A stretch of DNA of 23,815 bases from an uncultured bacterium (GTDB lineage Bacteria; Bacillota_I; Bacilli_A; RF39; UBA660). The stretch lies in NCBI GenBank assembly GCA_905216155.1, contig CAJMSU010000021.1, positions 1-23,815 on the forward strand. The letters are read 5' to 3'. The notes under the pieces were generated by a model. It did no database searches and was not told where the DNA came from. It worked only from the letters and a program-made list of their open reading frames with translations. The position numbers and the translations under genes were made by a program. This document shows positions 15,677 through 23,774 of this stretch, piece after piece. Each line of letters begins with the position of its first letter. The first letter of the stretch is position 1.

Positions 15677-18600
15677 ATGAAATTTGAAAAGTTAAAAACT
15701 GGATCTATATCCGATGTAGAAAAATCTATTAGAGAAGAATGGGGAGGATGTGAAAAAATCCTTCAAAAAACAATTGACAATAGAAAAGATGGTAACACCT
15801 TTGTGTTTTATGATGGACCAATTTATGCTAATGCTAAACCTGGACTTCATCATGTGTTTGCTAAAACAATAAAAGATGCTGTTTGTAAATATAAAACAAT
15901 GCAAGGATATAAAGTTTTAAGAAAAATTGGTCTAGATACTCATGGATTACCAATTGAAGTTAATGTAGAAAAAAAATTAGGTTTTAAAAATAAAAGTGAT
16001 ATAGAAAAATTTGGAATAGAAAATTTCTGTAAAGAATGTAATAAAGAAACTGACTCTAATATAGATGAAGTAAAAAAAGTTACCGAAATGATGGGCCAAT
16101 TTATTGATTGTACTAACCCTTATATAACATGTACAAATGATTATATTGAATCTGAATGGTGGTTAATTAAAAATATTTTTGATAAAGGTTTAATTTATCA
16201 TGGTAATAAAGTTTTACCATATTGTCCTAGATGTGGTACTGAACTATCTCAAAATGAAGTATCACAAGGATATGAACAAGATTCTGTTAATACTGTAATT
16301 GTTCCTTTAAAATTAGTAGATGATGATAGTTATCTATTAGTATGGACAACTACTCCTTGGACTTTAATTGATAACGTAGCAGCTTGTGTAAATCCAGATT
16401 ATGAGTATGTTAAGGTCTTATCAAAAAATTACCATTTTATTATTGGAAAAACTTTAGCTGATAAGGTTCTTGGAGAAGATTATGAAATAATTGATACTTA
16501 TAAAGGTATTGATTTGGTTGGCAAAAAATATGAACAACTAATGCCTTTTGCCAAGGTTAATGGTAAAGCATTTGAAGTTTTAGCTGATAATTATGTTACC
16601 GATCAAGATGGTACAGGAATAGTCCATATAGCACCAGCTTATGGTGAAGATGATGCAAGAGTTGCAAAAGAAAATAGTATTGGCTTCTCTCAAAGTGTTA
16701 ATAAAGATGGATGTTACACTGTAGGGCCATGGAAAGATAGAGTGGTAACTGATAAAGAATTAGAATTAGATATTATCAAATATTTAAAAGAAAATGATAA
16801 ATTATTTAAAAAACAAAAAATAACACATGATTATCCACATTGCTGGAGATGTAAAAAACCACTAATTTATTACGCTAAACCAGCTTGGTATATTGAAACA
16901 ACGAAACTTCAAAAAGAAATAATCGATTGTAATAAGGAAATTAACTGGTACCCATCATATGTTGGAGAAAAAAGATTTAATAACTGGCTAGAAGGTATGG
17001 TAGATTGGGGAATTTCAAGAAATAGATATTGGGGATGTCCTATGCCTATTTGGACATGTGAATGCTCTCATGTTGAATGTATTGGATCCCTTGATGAACT
17101 ACAAGAAAAACTTATTGAAGATATTGATGTAAGAAAAATTGAACTACACAGACCATATGTTGATAATCTACATATTAAATGCCCTAAATGTGGTAAAAAC
17201 ATGACAAGAGTTACTGATGTTATGGATGTATGGTTTGATAGTGGTGCAATGCCTTATGCTCAATTCCATTATCCATTTGAAAATAAAGAATTATTTGAAT
17301 CACAATTTCCTGGCGACTTTATAGCTGAAGGTGTTGATCAAACAAGAGGCTGGTTTAATTCACTACTTTGCATTTCAACTTTAGTAAGTGATGTTTCTAG
17401 TTATAAAAATGTTGTAGTTAATGATATGATGCTTGATGCTCATGGAAAAAAGATGTCAAAATCAGTTGGAAATATTATTAATCCAATAGACATCATGAAA
17501 GAGTATGGTGCCGATACAGTAAGATTCTATATGTTATATGCATCTCCTGTTTGGACTCCACTTAAGTTTGATGTAGATGGTGTTAAAGAAGTTTATTCTA
17601 AATATATTTCAACATTTAGAAATGCCTATTCTTTCTTTGAAATGTATGCTAATGCTGATAATGTTGATCCTAGAAATTATTCTATCAAAGTAGAAGATCG
17701 CGAACTAATTGATAGATGGATTTTATCAAAACTAAATAAACTAGTTAAAAATGTTCAAATAGCTTATCAAGAATACGATTTAAATAAAGTAACTAAATTA
17801 ATCGTTCCTTTCTTAAATGATGATTTGTCTAACTGGTATATTAGAAGTAATCGTAGACGTTTCTGGGATAGTGAACTAACAGAATCTAAAAAGGCAGTTT
17901 ATCTAACTACTTACGAAGTACTTGTTACATTATGTAAATTGTGTGCCCCAATTACACCATATATTACTGAAGAAATATATAAGAGATTAACAGGAAAAGA
18001 ATCTGTACACCTTGCTGATATGCCTATTGAAAACACCTCATTAATAGATGAAACAGTAGAAGAAAGAATGGATTTAGTAAGAGATGTTTGCTCACTTGGT
18101 AGATACGCAAGAGAAGAAGCTAATATTAAAGTTCGTCAACCTATTAGAAGTCTAATACTTCCTAAGAGTGATGAAATTATTATAGGCGACTTACTTCCAG
18201 TTATAATGGAAGAATTAAACGTAAAAGAAGTAAAATTCATGGATGATATGAGTAAATACTTAGAATATGTAATAAAACCTAACTTTAAAGTATTAGGTAA
18301 AACACTTGGACCTAAAATAAAAGAATTACAACAAATTCTAGCAAGACTTACTAGTGAAGAAATTGCTAAAGTAAGTGAAGGTGGACTTACAATAAAACTT
18401 GGTGATGAAAAATTTGTTTTAACAGATGAAATGGTACTTATTTCTCTAAAGCAAAAAGAAGGCTATGCATCAAGTAGTAATAACCGTACCTGTGTTGTTC
18501 TAGATACAAACTTAGATGAAGAATTAGTCTTAGAAGGTCTTGCACGTGAATTTGTCAGAAAAGTTCAATCTCTTAGAAAAGAAGCTGATTTTGTAATAAC

Positions 18601-18775
18601 AGATCATATAAAAGTTTACTATAATGGTACAGAAAATGTTTCTAAAATGTTAAATATGTATAATGAATATGTAATGGGCGAAATTTTAGGAGAAGAGTTA
18701 ATAAAAGATATTACCTTAGATAATTTTGAAGACATGAATATGGAAAAAGTTGCTATTAAAGTAGAAAAAATATAA
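15677..18775 (+). CDS. ileS: Isoleucyl-tRNA synthetase, type 2 with G-x-H-H signature
   Basis: A 1032-residue class I synthetase that charges tRNA-Ile. The N-terminal Rossmann fold has 'FYDGPIYANAKPG' leading into G56-L-H-H59, where type 1 enzymes read HIGH. The editing domain (CP1, about residues 180-390) contains 'WTTTPWTL' and 'GTGIVHIAPAYGEDD'. K592-M-S-K-S596 is the second ATP-binding signature. Cys pairs at about 183/186, 389/392 and 502/505 suggest zinc-binding insertions. The C-terminal anticodon-binding domain follows, with 'DDLSNWYIRSNRRRFW' near residue 715. Length and motifs fit the long, eukaryote-like IleRS2 type. The G-x-H-H swap is reported for some IleRS2 enzymes as the cause of mupirocin hyper-resistance. 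A GTAGGGAG-type ribosome binding site at about 15660-15668 precedes ATG 15677. It is T-box-controlled with the upstream exchanger. No second ileS is in the window. Confidence 0.97.
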   Translation: MKFEKLKTGSISDVEKSIREEWGGCEKILQKTIDNRKDGNTFVFYDGPIYANAKPGLHHVFAKTIKDAVCKYKTMQGYKVLRKIGLDTHGLPIEVNVEKKLGFKNKSDIEKFGIENFCKECNKETDSNIDEVKKVTEMMGQFIDCTNPYITCTNDYIESEWWLIKNIFDKGLIYHGNKVLPYCPRCGTELSQNEVSQGYEQDSVNTVIVPLKLVDDDSYLLVWTTTPWTLIDNVAACVNPDYEYVKVLSKNYHFIIGKTLADKVLGEDYEIIDTYKGIDLVGKKYEQLMPFAKVNGKAFEVLADNYVTDQDGTGIVHIAPAYGEDDARVAKENSIGFSQSVNKDGCYTVGPWKDRVVTDKELELDIIKYLKENDKLFKKQKITHDYPHCWRCKKPLIYYAKPAWYIETTKLQKEIIDCNKEINWYPSYVGEKRFNNWLEGMVDWGISRNRYWGCPMPIWTCECSHVECIGSLDELQEKLIEDIDVRKIELHRPYVDNLHIKCPKCGKNMTRVTDVMDVWFDSGAMPYAQFHYPFENKELFESQFPGDFIAEGVDQTRGWFNSLLCISTLVSDVSSYKNVVVNDMMLDAHGKKMSKSVGNIINPIDIMKEYGADTVRFYMLYASPVWTPLKFDVDGVKEVYSKYISTFRNAYSFFEMYANADNVDPRNYSIKVEDRELIDRWILSKLNKLVKNVQIAYQEYDLNKVTKLIVPFLNDDLSNWYIRSNRRRFWDSELTESKKAVYLTTYEVLVTLCKLCAPITPYITEEIYKRLTGKESVHLADMPIENTSLIDETVEERMDLVRDVCSLGRYAREEANIKVRQPIRSLILPKSDEIIIGDLLPVIMEELNVKEVKFMDDMSKYLEYVIKPNFKVLGKTLGPKIKELQQILARLTSEEIAKVSEGGLTIKLGDEKFVLTDEMVLISLKQKEGYASSSNNRTCVVLDTNLDEELVLEGLAREFVRKVQSLRKEADFVITDHIKVYYNGTENVSKMLNMYNEYVMGEILGEELIKDITLDNFEDMNMEKVAIKVEKI

Positions 18776-18784
18776 TACATAATT

Positions 18785-18810
18785 AAGGCTATTTTTATAG
18801 TCTTTTTTTT
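18785..18810 (+). terminator. Rho-independent terminator after ileS
   Basis: The stem AAGGCTA/TAGTCTT (one G-T pair) with a 6-base loop is followed by a T run to 18810. The T run overlaps the -35 box of the next promoter. Confidence 0.8.
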
Positions 18811-18838
18811 GACAATTTACTATATTTTGTATTATAAT
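18809..18838 (+). promoter_or_regulatory. Promoter of the GH25-LysM-GH25 gene
   Basis: A perfect -35 TTGACA (18809-18814) and perfect -10 TATAAT (18833-18838) are separated by 18 bases. This is a strong sigma-A-type promoter placed directly against the ileS terminator. Confidence 0.8.
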
Positions 18839-18866
18839 ATACCAGCAACTAAATGGGGTGAAAATT

Positions 18867-20687
18867 ATGAAAGATAAAAGTAATGTTAAAAATTTAAGGG
18901 TTAATTGGAAAAGAGTAGTTGCCCTTGGAACTACTTTAGTACTTGTTAATGGAGTAGCAGCTTATGGTATAAAAGAACGCTTTGAAAAAAATGATAAAAG
19001 TGCAGAAAATACTATAGGGTATGATGATTTTATATATCCTATGATAGATGAAATTACTCCAATATTTAGTGATATAAGAGAAAATAATTTTGCTATTTTA
19101 GATGTTGGAGATCATGATGATGTTGGAGTTATTCTTCAAGATAGAAAAATGAAATATTGTAATGATAATGATATTTCTCTAGGTATTATAATCTCAACCA
19201 ACTCTTATACCGAAAATGATATATATGATGATGTTGAATATGTTAAAGGACTAATAAATAAATACAAAATCGATTTTCCGGTTTACCTAGATATAGATAA
19301 AATTATTTTAAATGATAACTTAAATACAGATATGAAAACTAAATTAATAAAAGACTTCTTAGATAAATGTTCTTCTAACGGTATATATGTTGGAGTATAT
19401 GGACAAGATAGTAATTTATGCATGATGAGAAAATATTGTAATATTAAAAATTATGATGCCTATGTTGTCATGGAAAACGATGAAATTAAATATAAGGGTA
19501 GCTATAATATATATAAAGATTTAGATGGTAGTATTAAATCAACTAAAGACATATCAAAAGTAATTAATAAAAGAAATCTTAATGATAAAAATAATTTTTC
19601 AAATGATGGTTCATATACAATAACAAGTAGTGAAGAATTATTAGAAATAGCTTTTAAATATGGAATGAGTGTTAATGACTTATTAGATTTTAATGATATG
19701 AAAAAAAGTGATATTAAAACCAATACTATTATAAGACTTCCTATGATTATAAATAATGATAGTAATTTGCAAACAGATTATTCCTATAAAAGATTAAAAA
19801 AACCTATCAAGGGATGTGATATGTCATATAGTCAAGGGAAAAGTCCTAACTGGAATAAATTAAGTAAAAACTTTGACTTTATGATTTTAAGAGGTGCTAA
19901 TGGTATCACTAAAGATGATAGATTTGATGAATACGCCACTAATTGTAATTTATATAATATACCAATAGGTGTTTATTGTTATAACTACTACAGTAAAATA
20001 AATTGTAATAATGTAATGAGTGAATTTGAAAAAGCCCAAAAAAAACAAGCTGATAATATCTTGAATATCATAAAAAATAAAAAGATTGACTATCCAATAT
20101 ATTTAGATTTAGAAGGAAATCAAAATTGTTTTGATAAAAAGTATGTAGCGAGTATGTTAAAAATATGGAAAAGTGAAATAGAAAGTTCTGGTTATATAGC
20201 AGGAATCTATTGTAATCAAAATTGGTATAAATTCTTAAGTAATTGTGTTGATTATGATTTAGATGATGTGTTTAGTATATGGCTTGCTGGTGGAGATCAA
20301 TACGGTAATGAATCTAAAAAAAGTGATAATATTGAATTTAAAGATATAACTCCATCAAAAATATTAAAAAACCAAAAAATAGATGGTTATGATAAAAAAG
20401 TAAATATAGAAATTTCTCAATCTAGTAATGTTTCTGTTAATTCTGGAGCATATGATGGTAGAGGACATTTAGATATTGATTTTAGCATGGTTGACTATAC
20501 TGACAAAAAATTAAAAAATAGTAGCAGTGAAAAAGAGTTTAAAACAAAAGAATTTAAAAAATATGATTATCGTACTACAGCAATCCCTATAGCAGGTGCA
20601 AGTATAATTGGTTGTACATTCGGATTTATTAAAAGTAGAAAGAAGAAAAAAAGAAATAAGAAATTAGAAAAGACTACTAAAAGATAG
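18867..20687 (+). CDS. Membrane-anchored cell-wall protein: TM, degenerate GH25, LysM, GH25 lysozyme, TM
   Basis: A 606-residue protein likely to bind and cut peptidoglycan outside the membrane. An N-terminal helix (about residues 15-32, after basic residues) is a signal anchor. Residues about 70-235 form a first GH25-like unit ('AILDVGDHDD' at 76, 'VYLDID' at 139-144), in which the usual YLDxE reads YLDID. Residues 250-292 are a LysM domain. Residues 312-500 form a second GH25 unit with G316-C-D318, 'YLDLE' containing D414 and E416, and 'IYCNQNWY'; its catalytic acids are intact. A C-terminal helix (about 572-590) is followed by a Lys/Arg-rich tail. Having anchors at both ends, with basic tails predicted on the cytoplasmic side, is unusual. 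ATG 18867 is preceded by GGGGTGA (18855-18861); an in-frame GTG at 18858 lies within it and is less likely. It appears to be a single-gene transcript. Confidence 0.82.
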   Translation: MKDKSNVKNLRVNWKRVVALGTTLVLVNGVAAYGIKERFEKNDKSAENTIGYDDFIYPMIDEITPIFSDIRENNFAILDVGDHDDVGVILQDRKMKYCNDNDISLGIIISTNSYTENDIYDDVEYVKGLINKYKIDFPVYLDIDKIILNDNLNTDMKTKLIKDFLDKCSSNGIYVGVYGQDSNLCMMRKYCNIKNYDAYVVMENDEIKYKGSYNIYKDLDGSIKSTKDISKVINKRNLNDKNNFSNDGSYTITSSEELLEIAFKYGMSVNDLLDFNDMKKSDIKTNTIIRLPMIINNDSNLQTDYSYKRLKKPIKGCDMSYSQGKSPNWNKLSKNFDFMILRGANGITKDDRFDEYATNCNLYNIPIGVYCYNYYSKINCNNVMSEFEKAQKKQADNILNIIKNKKIDYPIYLDLEGNQNCFDKKYVASMLKIWKSEIESSGYIAGIYCNQNWYKFLSNCVDYDLDDVFSIWLAGGDQYGNESKKSDNIEFKDITPSKILKNQKIDGYDKKVNIEISQSSNVSVNSGAYDGRGHLDIDFSMVDYTDKKLKNSSSEKEFKTKEFKKYDYRTTAIPIAGASIIGCTFGFIKSRKKKKRNKKLEKTTKR

Positions 20688-20697
20688 TAGTTTTTTT
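20673..20697 (+). terminator. Terminator overlapping the GH25-protein stop codon
   Basis: A perfect 7-bp stem ACTACTA/TAGTAGT with a 5-base loop is followed by seven Ts. The TAG stop (20685-20687) is the first part of the 3' arm. Confidence 0.85.
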
Positions 20698-20706
20698 AAA
20701 TTTGTT

Positions 20707-20734
20707 TTGACTTTACTTTCATAATTGATATAAT
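20707..20734 (+). promoter_or_regulatory. Promoter of the SDR gene
   Basis: A -35 TTGACT (20707-20712) and perfect -10 TATAAT (20729-20734) are separated by 16 bases. The start codon at 20762 would have a leader of about 20 bases. Confidence 0.75.
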
Positions 20735-20761
20735 TGAAATGTAATAAATAGAGGTGGTTTT

Positions 20762-21505
20762 TTGAAAAAGTTAGTAGCCCTTATTACTGGTAGTAGTAGA
20801 GGCATAGGTAAAAGTATAGCAATAGAATTTGCTAAAGCTAATGTTAATGTTGTTATAAATTATAAAGAAAATGAAAGAGAAGCTATAAAATTAACAGAGC
20901 ATATAAAAGATACTTATAAAGTTGATGCTATTGCATTAAAATGTGACGTATCAAAAGAAGATGAAGTTTATGAAATGGTTAATAAAATAACTGACTATTT
21001 TGGTGGTATAGATATATTAGTTAATAATGCTGGAATTTGTCATGATAGTATGTTTTTTGATAAGAGTGCCAAGAGTTTTAGAAAAATACTTGATGTTAAC
21101 CTAATTGGTACCTATTTATGTAGTAAATATGTCGGAAAAATTATGCTAGAATCTAAAATAGGAAAAATTATAAATATTTCATCTACTAATGCCCTTGATT
21201 CATATTACCCTGAATCGTGTGACTATGATGCCTCCAAGGCTGGAGTTATTTCTCTTACCCATAACATGGCTAGAGAATTTGCTCCATACATCAACGTTAA
21301 CTGTGTATGTCCCGGTTGGGTAAGAACAGATATGAATAAAGACTTATCAATAGAACAAATAAAAGATATAGAAAAGAAAATCTTACTTCAAAGATTTGCC
21401 GATAGTTCAGAAATTGCTAAGGTAGTAGTCTTTTTAGCAAGTAATAAAGCAAGCTATATAAATGATTCTATTATAAAAGTTGATGGTGGTAGATTTAATG
21501 AATGA
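20762..21505 (+). CDS. Short-chain dehydrogenase/reductase, FabG-like
   Basis: A 247-residue NAD(P)H-dependent oxidoreductase with the exact length typical of FabG (3-oxoacyl-ACP reductase, fatty acid synthesis). Rossmann motif T9-G-S-S-R-G-I-G16 binds the cofactor, 'NNAG' follows near residue 89, and the catalytic residues are S141, Y155 and K159 (S-x14-Y-x3-K, one residue longer than usual between Ser and Tyr). 'CPGWVRTDMN' and the C-terminal 'INDSIIKVDGGRF' complete the family pattern. No acpP, fabD or fabF lies nearby, so a non-FabG SDR role is also possible. The start is TTG 20762, with GAGGTGG at 20751-20757 four bases upstream; there is no in-frame ATG near the N terminus, and the reading frame begins exactly at the expected MKKLVALITG. 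TTG usage may lower its translation. Confidence 0.85.
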   Translation: MKKLVALITGSSRGIGKSIAIEFAKANVNVVINYKENEREAIKLTEHIKDTYKVDAIALKCDVSKEDEVYEMVNKITDYFGGIDILVNNAGICHDSMFFDKSAKSFRKILDVNLIGTYLCSKYVGKIMLESKIGKIINISSTNALDSYYPESCDYDASKAGVISLTHNMAREFAPYINVNCVCPGWVRTDMNKDLSIEQIKDIEKKILLQRFADSSEIAKVVVFLASNKASYINDSIIKVDGGRFNE

Positions 21506-21569
21506 TAGTATGCTTGGAATTTTATTTATTCCAAAAGATAAAAAAAGTGAGTCATTATATAATTATTAA
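21498..21569 (+). CDS. Possible 23-residue small ORF overlapping the SDR stop
   Basis: ATG 21498 overlaps the end of the SDR gene and reads 23 codons (MNDSMLGILFIPKD...) to TAA at 21567. GGTGG at 21485-21489 could serve as ribosome binding site but is also Gly-Gly coding sequence. The shift frame just after it reads 'NNNEDTLEWKI', which looks coding-like, so this may be a short frameshifted remnant. Function is unknown and the call is weak. Confidence 0.2.
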   Translation: MNDSMLGILFIPKDKKSESLYNY

Positions 21570-21590
21570 TAATAATGAGGATACTTTAGA

Positions 21591-21650
21591 ATGGAAGATA
21601 TAATTAATAATAAGCAGATTATTGATAAAGAAAAGGTTAGGAGATTATAG
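21591..21650 (+). CDS. Possible 19-residue leader ORF before the YnbB-like gene
   Basis: ATG 21591 reads 19 codons (MEDIINNKQ...) to TAG at 21648-21650, one base before the next ATG. GAGGAT at 21577-21582 is a plausible ribosome binding site. The tight coupling could matter for translation of the downstream gene, but an ORF this short can easily arise by chance. Confidence 0.25.
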   Translation: MEDIINNKQIIDKEKVRRL

Positions 21651-21651
21651 T

Positions 21652-22896
21652 ATGACAAAAAAAGAAATAGAAGAATTGGTAAACAATTGTGAAAAAGATT
21701 GTAAAGAAAAATTTTTAGAAATAGATAAAATTAGTTATAAAAATAGTGAAAAAGTATTAAACAGTTTTCATAAAAACGAAGTAGTAGAGTCCCATTTCAA
21801 TTCAACTACTGGTTATGGTTATAGTGATGCTGGAAGAAGTGTTATAGAACAAATTTTTAAAGATGTTTTAGGCAGTGAAGATGCTTTAGTTAGAAGTCAA
21901 TTTATTTCAGGAAGTCACGCTCTAAATGTTTGCTTTTTTGCACTTCTTCGTCCATCAGACATGCTACTTAGTATTTCAGGAAAACCATATGATACCTTAG
22001 AAGAAGTTATTGGTATTAAAGATAATCCATCTTCTCTAAAAAGTTATGGTATTAACTACTCACAAATTGATTTAGTAGATAATGATTTTGATTATGATAA
22101 AATAGAGAAATTCTTAAAAAATAATAAAGTTTGTGTTATAGAAATTCAAAGAAGTAAAGGTTATTCTACTAGAAGTAGCTTAGGTATTGAACAAGTAGCT
22201 AAAGTAGTAAAATTTATTAAAGAAATTGATAAAGATGTCATTATTATGGTTGATAACTGCTATTGTGAAATGGTTGAAGATTTAACACCTATTGAGGTTG
22301 GTGCTGATATAATGGTTGGTTCCTTAATTAAAAATCTTGGTGGAGGTATTGCCCCAAATGGTGCTTATATAGTAGGAAGACATGATTTAATAGAACTTTG
22401 TGCCGAAAGACTTACTCTACCAGGTGAAGGAAGAGAAGTTGGACCTACACTTGGTATTAATAAACAAATTTTACAAGGATTATTTATGGCTCCATCAGTA
22501 GTAGCATCTGCTTTAAAAACAGCTGTATTAACCAGTAGAGTTCTTGAAGTACTAGGATATGATGTTGAGCCTAAATATAATGATAATCGTGCTGACATAG
22601 TTCAAAATATAATATTTAAAGATAAAAATAAATTAATAGAATTTACAAGAGGAATTCAAGAAGCGTCTCCAATTGATTCTAATGCCGTAGTTGAAGCATG
22701 GGATATGCCAGGATATACTGATCAAGTTATTATGGCCAGTGGTTCATTTACACAAGGATCTTCTATTGAACTATCATGTGATGGACCAATTAGAGAACCA
22801 TATATTGCTTATATGCAAGGATCCCTTACATATGATTATGGAAAGATTGCTTTAATACATGCAGTAGAAAAAATTACAAAAATTGACAAAAAATAA
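21652..22896 (+). CDS. PLP-dependent YnbB/'aluminium resistance protein' family (methionine gamma-lyase-like)
   Basis: A 414-residue fold-type I PLP enzyme of the family named aluminium resistance protein (B. subtilis YnbB), related to cystathionine and methionine gamma-lyases. The N-terminal region has 'TTGYGYSDAGR' and 'RSQFISGSHAL', both characteristic. D201 in 'MVDNCYCE' is the expected PLP pyridine-nitrogen partner, and K227 in 'GSLIKNLGGG' is the Schiff-base lysine. 'LPGEGREVGPTLG' and the C-terminal 'SCDGPIREPYIAYMQGSLTYDYG' are also family hallmarks. The physiological substrate is not established for the family; a sulfur amino acid or C-S lyase reaction is inferred. ATG 21652 has AGGAG at 21639-21643; an in-frame TTG at 21622 has no better site. 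In Bacillus the gene sits near miaA, hfq and hflX, none of which is here. Confidence 0.9.
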   Translation: MTKKEIEELVNNCEKDCKEKFLEIDKISYKNSEKVLNSFHKNEVVESHFNSTTGYGYSDAGRSVIEQIFKDVLGSEDALVRSQFISGSHALNVCFFALLRPSDMLLSISGKPYDTLEEVIGIKDNPSSLKSYGINYSQIDLVDNDFDYDKIEKFLKNNKVCVIEIQRSKGYSTRSSLGIEQVAKVVKFIKEIDKDVIIMVDNCYCEMVEDLTPIEVGADIMVGSLIKNLGGGIAPNGAYIVGRHDLIELCAERLTLPGEGREVGPTLGINKQILQGLFMAPSVVASALKTAVLTSRVLEVLGYDVEPKYNDNRADIVQNIIFKDKNKLIEFTRGIQEASPIDSNAVVEAWDMPGYTDQVIMASGSFTQGSSIELSCDGPIREPYIAYMQGSLTYDYGKIALIHAVEKITKIDKK

Positions 22897-22913
22897 TAAA
22901 TAATGAAAAAATA

Positions 22914-22922
22914 TGATATAAT
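22914..22922 (+). promoter_or_regulatory. Extended -10 promoter of the DUF5684-like gene
   Basis: TGATATAAT fits the extended -10 pattern TG-n-TATAAT. No -35 is visible at correct spacing; the TTGACA at 22883-22888 is 28 bases away and within the upstream gene's end. Confidence 0.5.
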
Positions 22923-22950
22923 CTTAATATAATAATAAAGGAGGAGTTTT

Positions 22951-23742
22951 ATGGATACTTATGCAGGATATGATTATGGTTCTACTTACTATGATTCATC
23001 AGTAGCAGGAGGATTTATGGGTGCACTATTTGGAGTGTTAATGGTAATGGTAGTAGTTTGCCTAATAATAGGAATTATTGGAATAGTTGGACAATGGAAG
23101 GTTTTTAAAAAAGCAAATAAACCAGGTTGGGCAGCCTTAATACCAATATATAATTTATATATTATGTGTCAAGTTGTTGGTATTAACCCTTGGTGGATAT
23201 TAATAGTAATCCTTTCACCAATTCTAAACATAATACCAATTCTAGGTTCATTAGCAGTCGCTGCTATATCAATTTATTTTTCAATACTTATGGTTGTAAG
23301 TTTAGCTCATAGTTTTGGAAAAGACACTGGTTGGGCAGTTGGACTATATTTATTAAATCCATTTTTTATGTTAGCTCTTGGAGTTGGACAAAGTAAATAT
23401 CTTGGACCAAAACCAATGAAAGATATATTATTTGATGATTTATTAAATAAAAATAATAATACTAATACAAATTCAAATAGTACTAGTTCTAATCTAAATA
23501 ATAATCCTAGTATGAACAATAATACCAATAATGACAGTATGAATAATGATATTAACACACAAACTATTGTAAATACTAATGCAGTAGTAGATAATAGTAC
23601 ACCAGATAACACATCTATTAGTACTAATAATTCTACTAGCATAGAGTCTTTAAATGATAATTCTACTAAATATTGTTCATCTTGTGGTACTAAAGTTTCA
23701 AAAGATGATAAATTTTGTCCAAACTGTGGAACTAAGTTATAA
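22951..23742 (+). CDS. Multi-TM DUF5684-like membrane protein with C-terminal zinc ribbon
   Basis: A 263-residue membrane protein. Residues about 20-48 form a first hydrophobic helix. 'WKVFKKANKPGWAALIPIYNLYIMCQV' (48-76) is the pattern I associate with DUF5684: a K-A-x-K-P-G-W-x-A-L-I-P-x-Y-N core followed by more helices up to about residue 150. Residues 165-239 are a low-complexity linker of Asn, Ser and Thr. The C terminus is a zinc ribbon with C242-x2-C245 and C256-x2-C259. Function of the family is unknown. AAGGAGGAG at 22938-22946, four bases before ATG 22951, is among the strongest ribosome binding sites here. A hairpin starts at the stop codon and a terminator follows. Confidence 0.8.
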   Translation: MDTYAGYDYGSTYYDSSVAGGFMGALFGVLMVMVVVCLIIGIIGIVGQWKVFKKANKPGWAALIPIYNLYIMCQVVGINPWWILIVILSPILNIIPILGSLAVAAISIYFSILMVVSLAHSFGKDTGWAVGLYLLNPFFMLALGVGQSKYLGPKPMKDILFDDLLNKNNNTNTNSNSTSSNLNNNPSMNNNTNNDSMNNDINTQTIVNTNAVVDNSTPDNTSISTNNSTSIESLNDNSTKYCSSCGTKVSKDDKFCPNCGTKL

Positions 23743-23762
23743 GAATATTTTAGAATATTCTT
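23741..23762 (+). repeat. Hairpin directly at the stop of the zinc-ribbon gene
   Basis: A perfect 9-bp inverted repeat AAGAATATT/AATATTCTT has a 4-base loop TTAG and begins within the TAA stop (23740-23742). It lacks a T run, so it may protect the mRNA 3' end or assist the terminator 12 bases downstream. Confidence 0.6.
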
Positions 23763-23774
23763 CAGAGTGTAGAC

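Noticed and set aside
23441..23600. AAT-rich stretch resembling a direct repeat array or CRISPR
   Set aside because: It is low-complexity coding sequence for an Asn/Ser/Thr linker, with no regular repeat-spacer structure.
23307..23642. Open frame of 111 codons on the minus strand, Leu-rich
   Set aside because: It is the reverse of the Asn-rich linker (AAT/AAC read as ATT/GTT) and has no start signal or homology.
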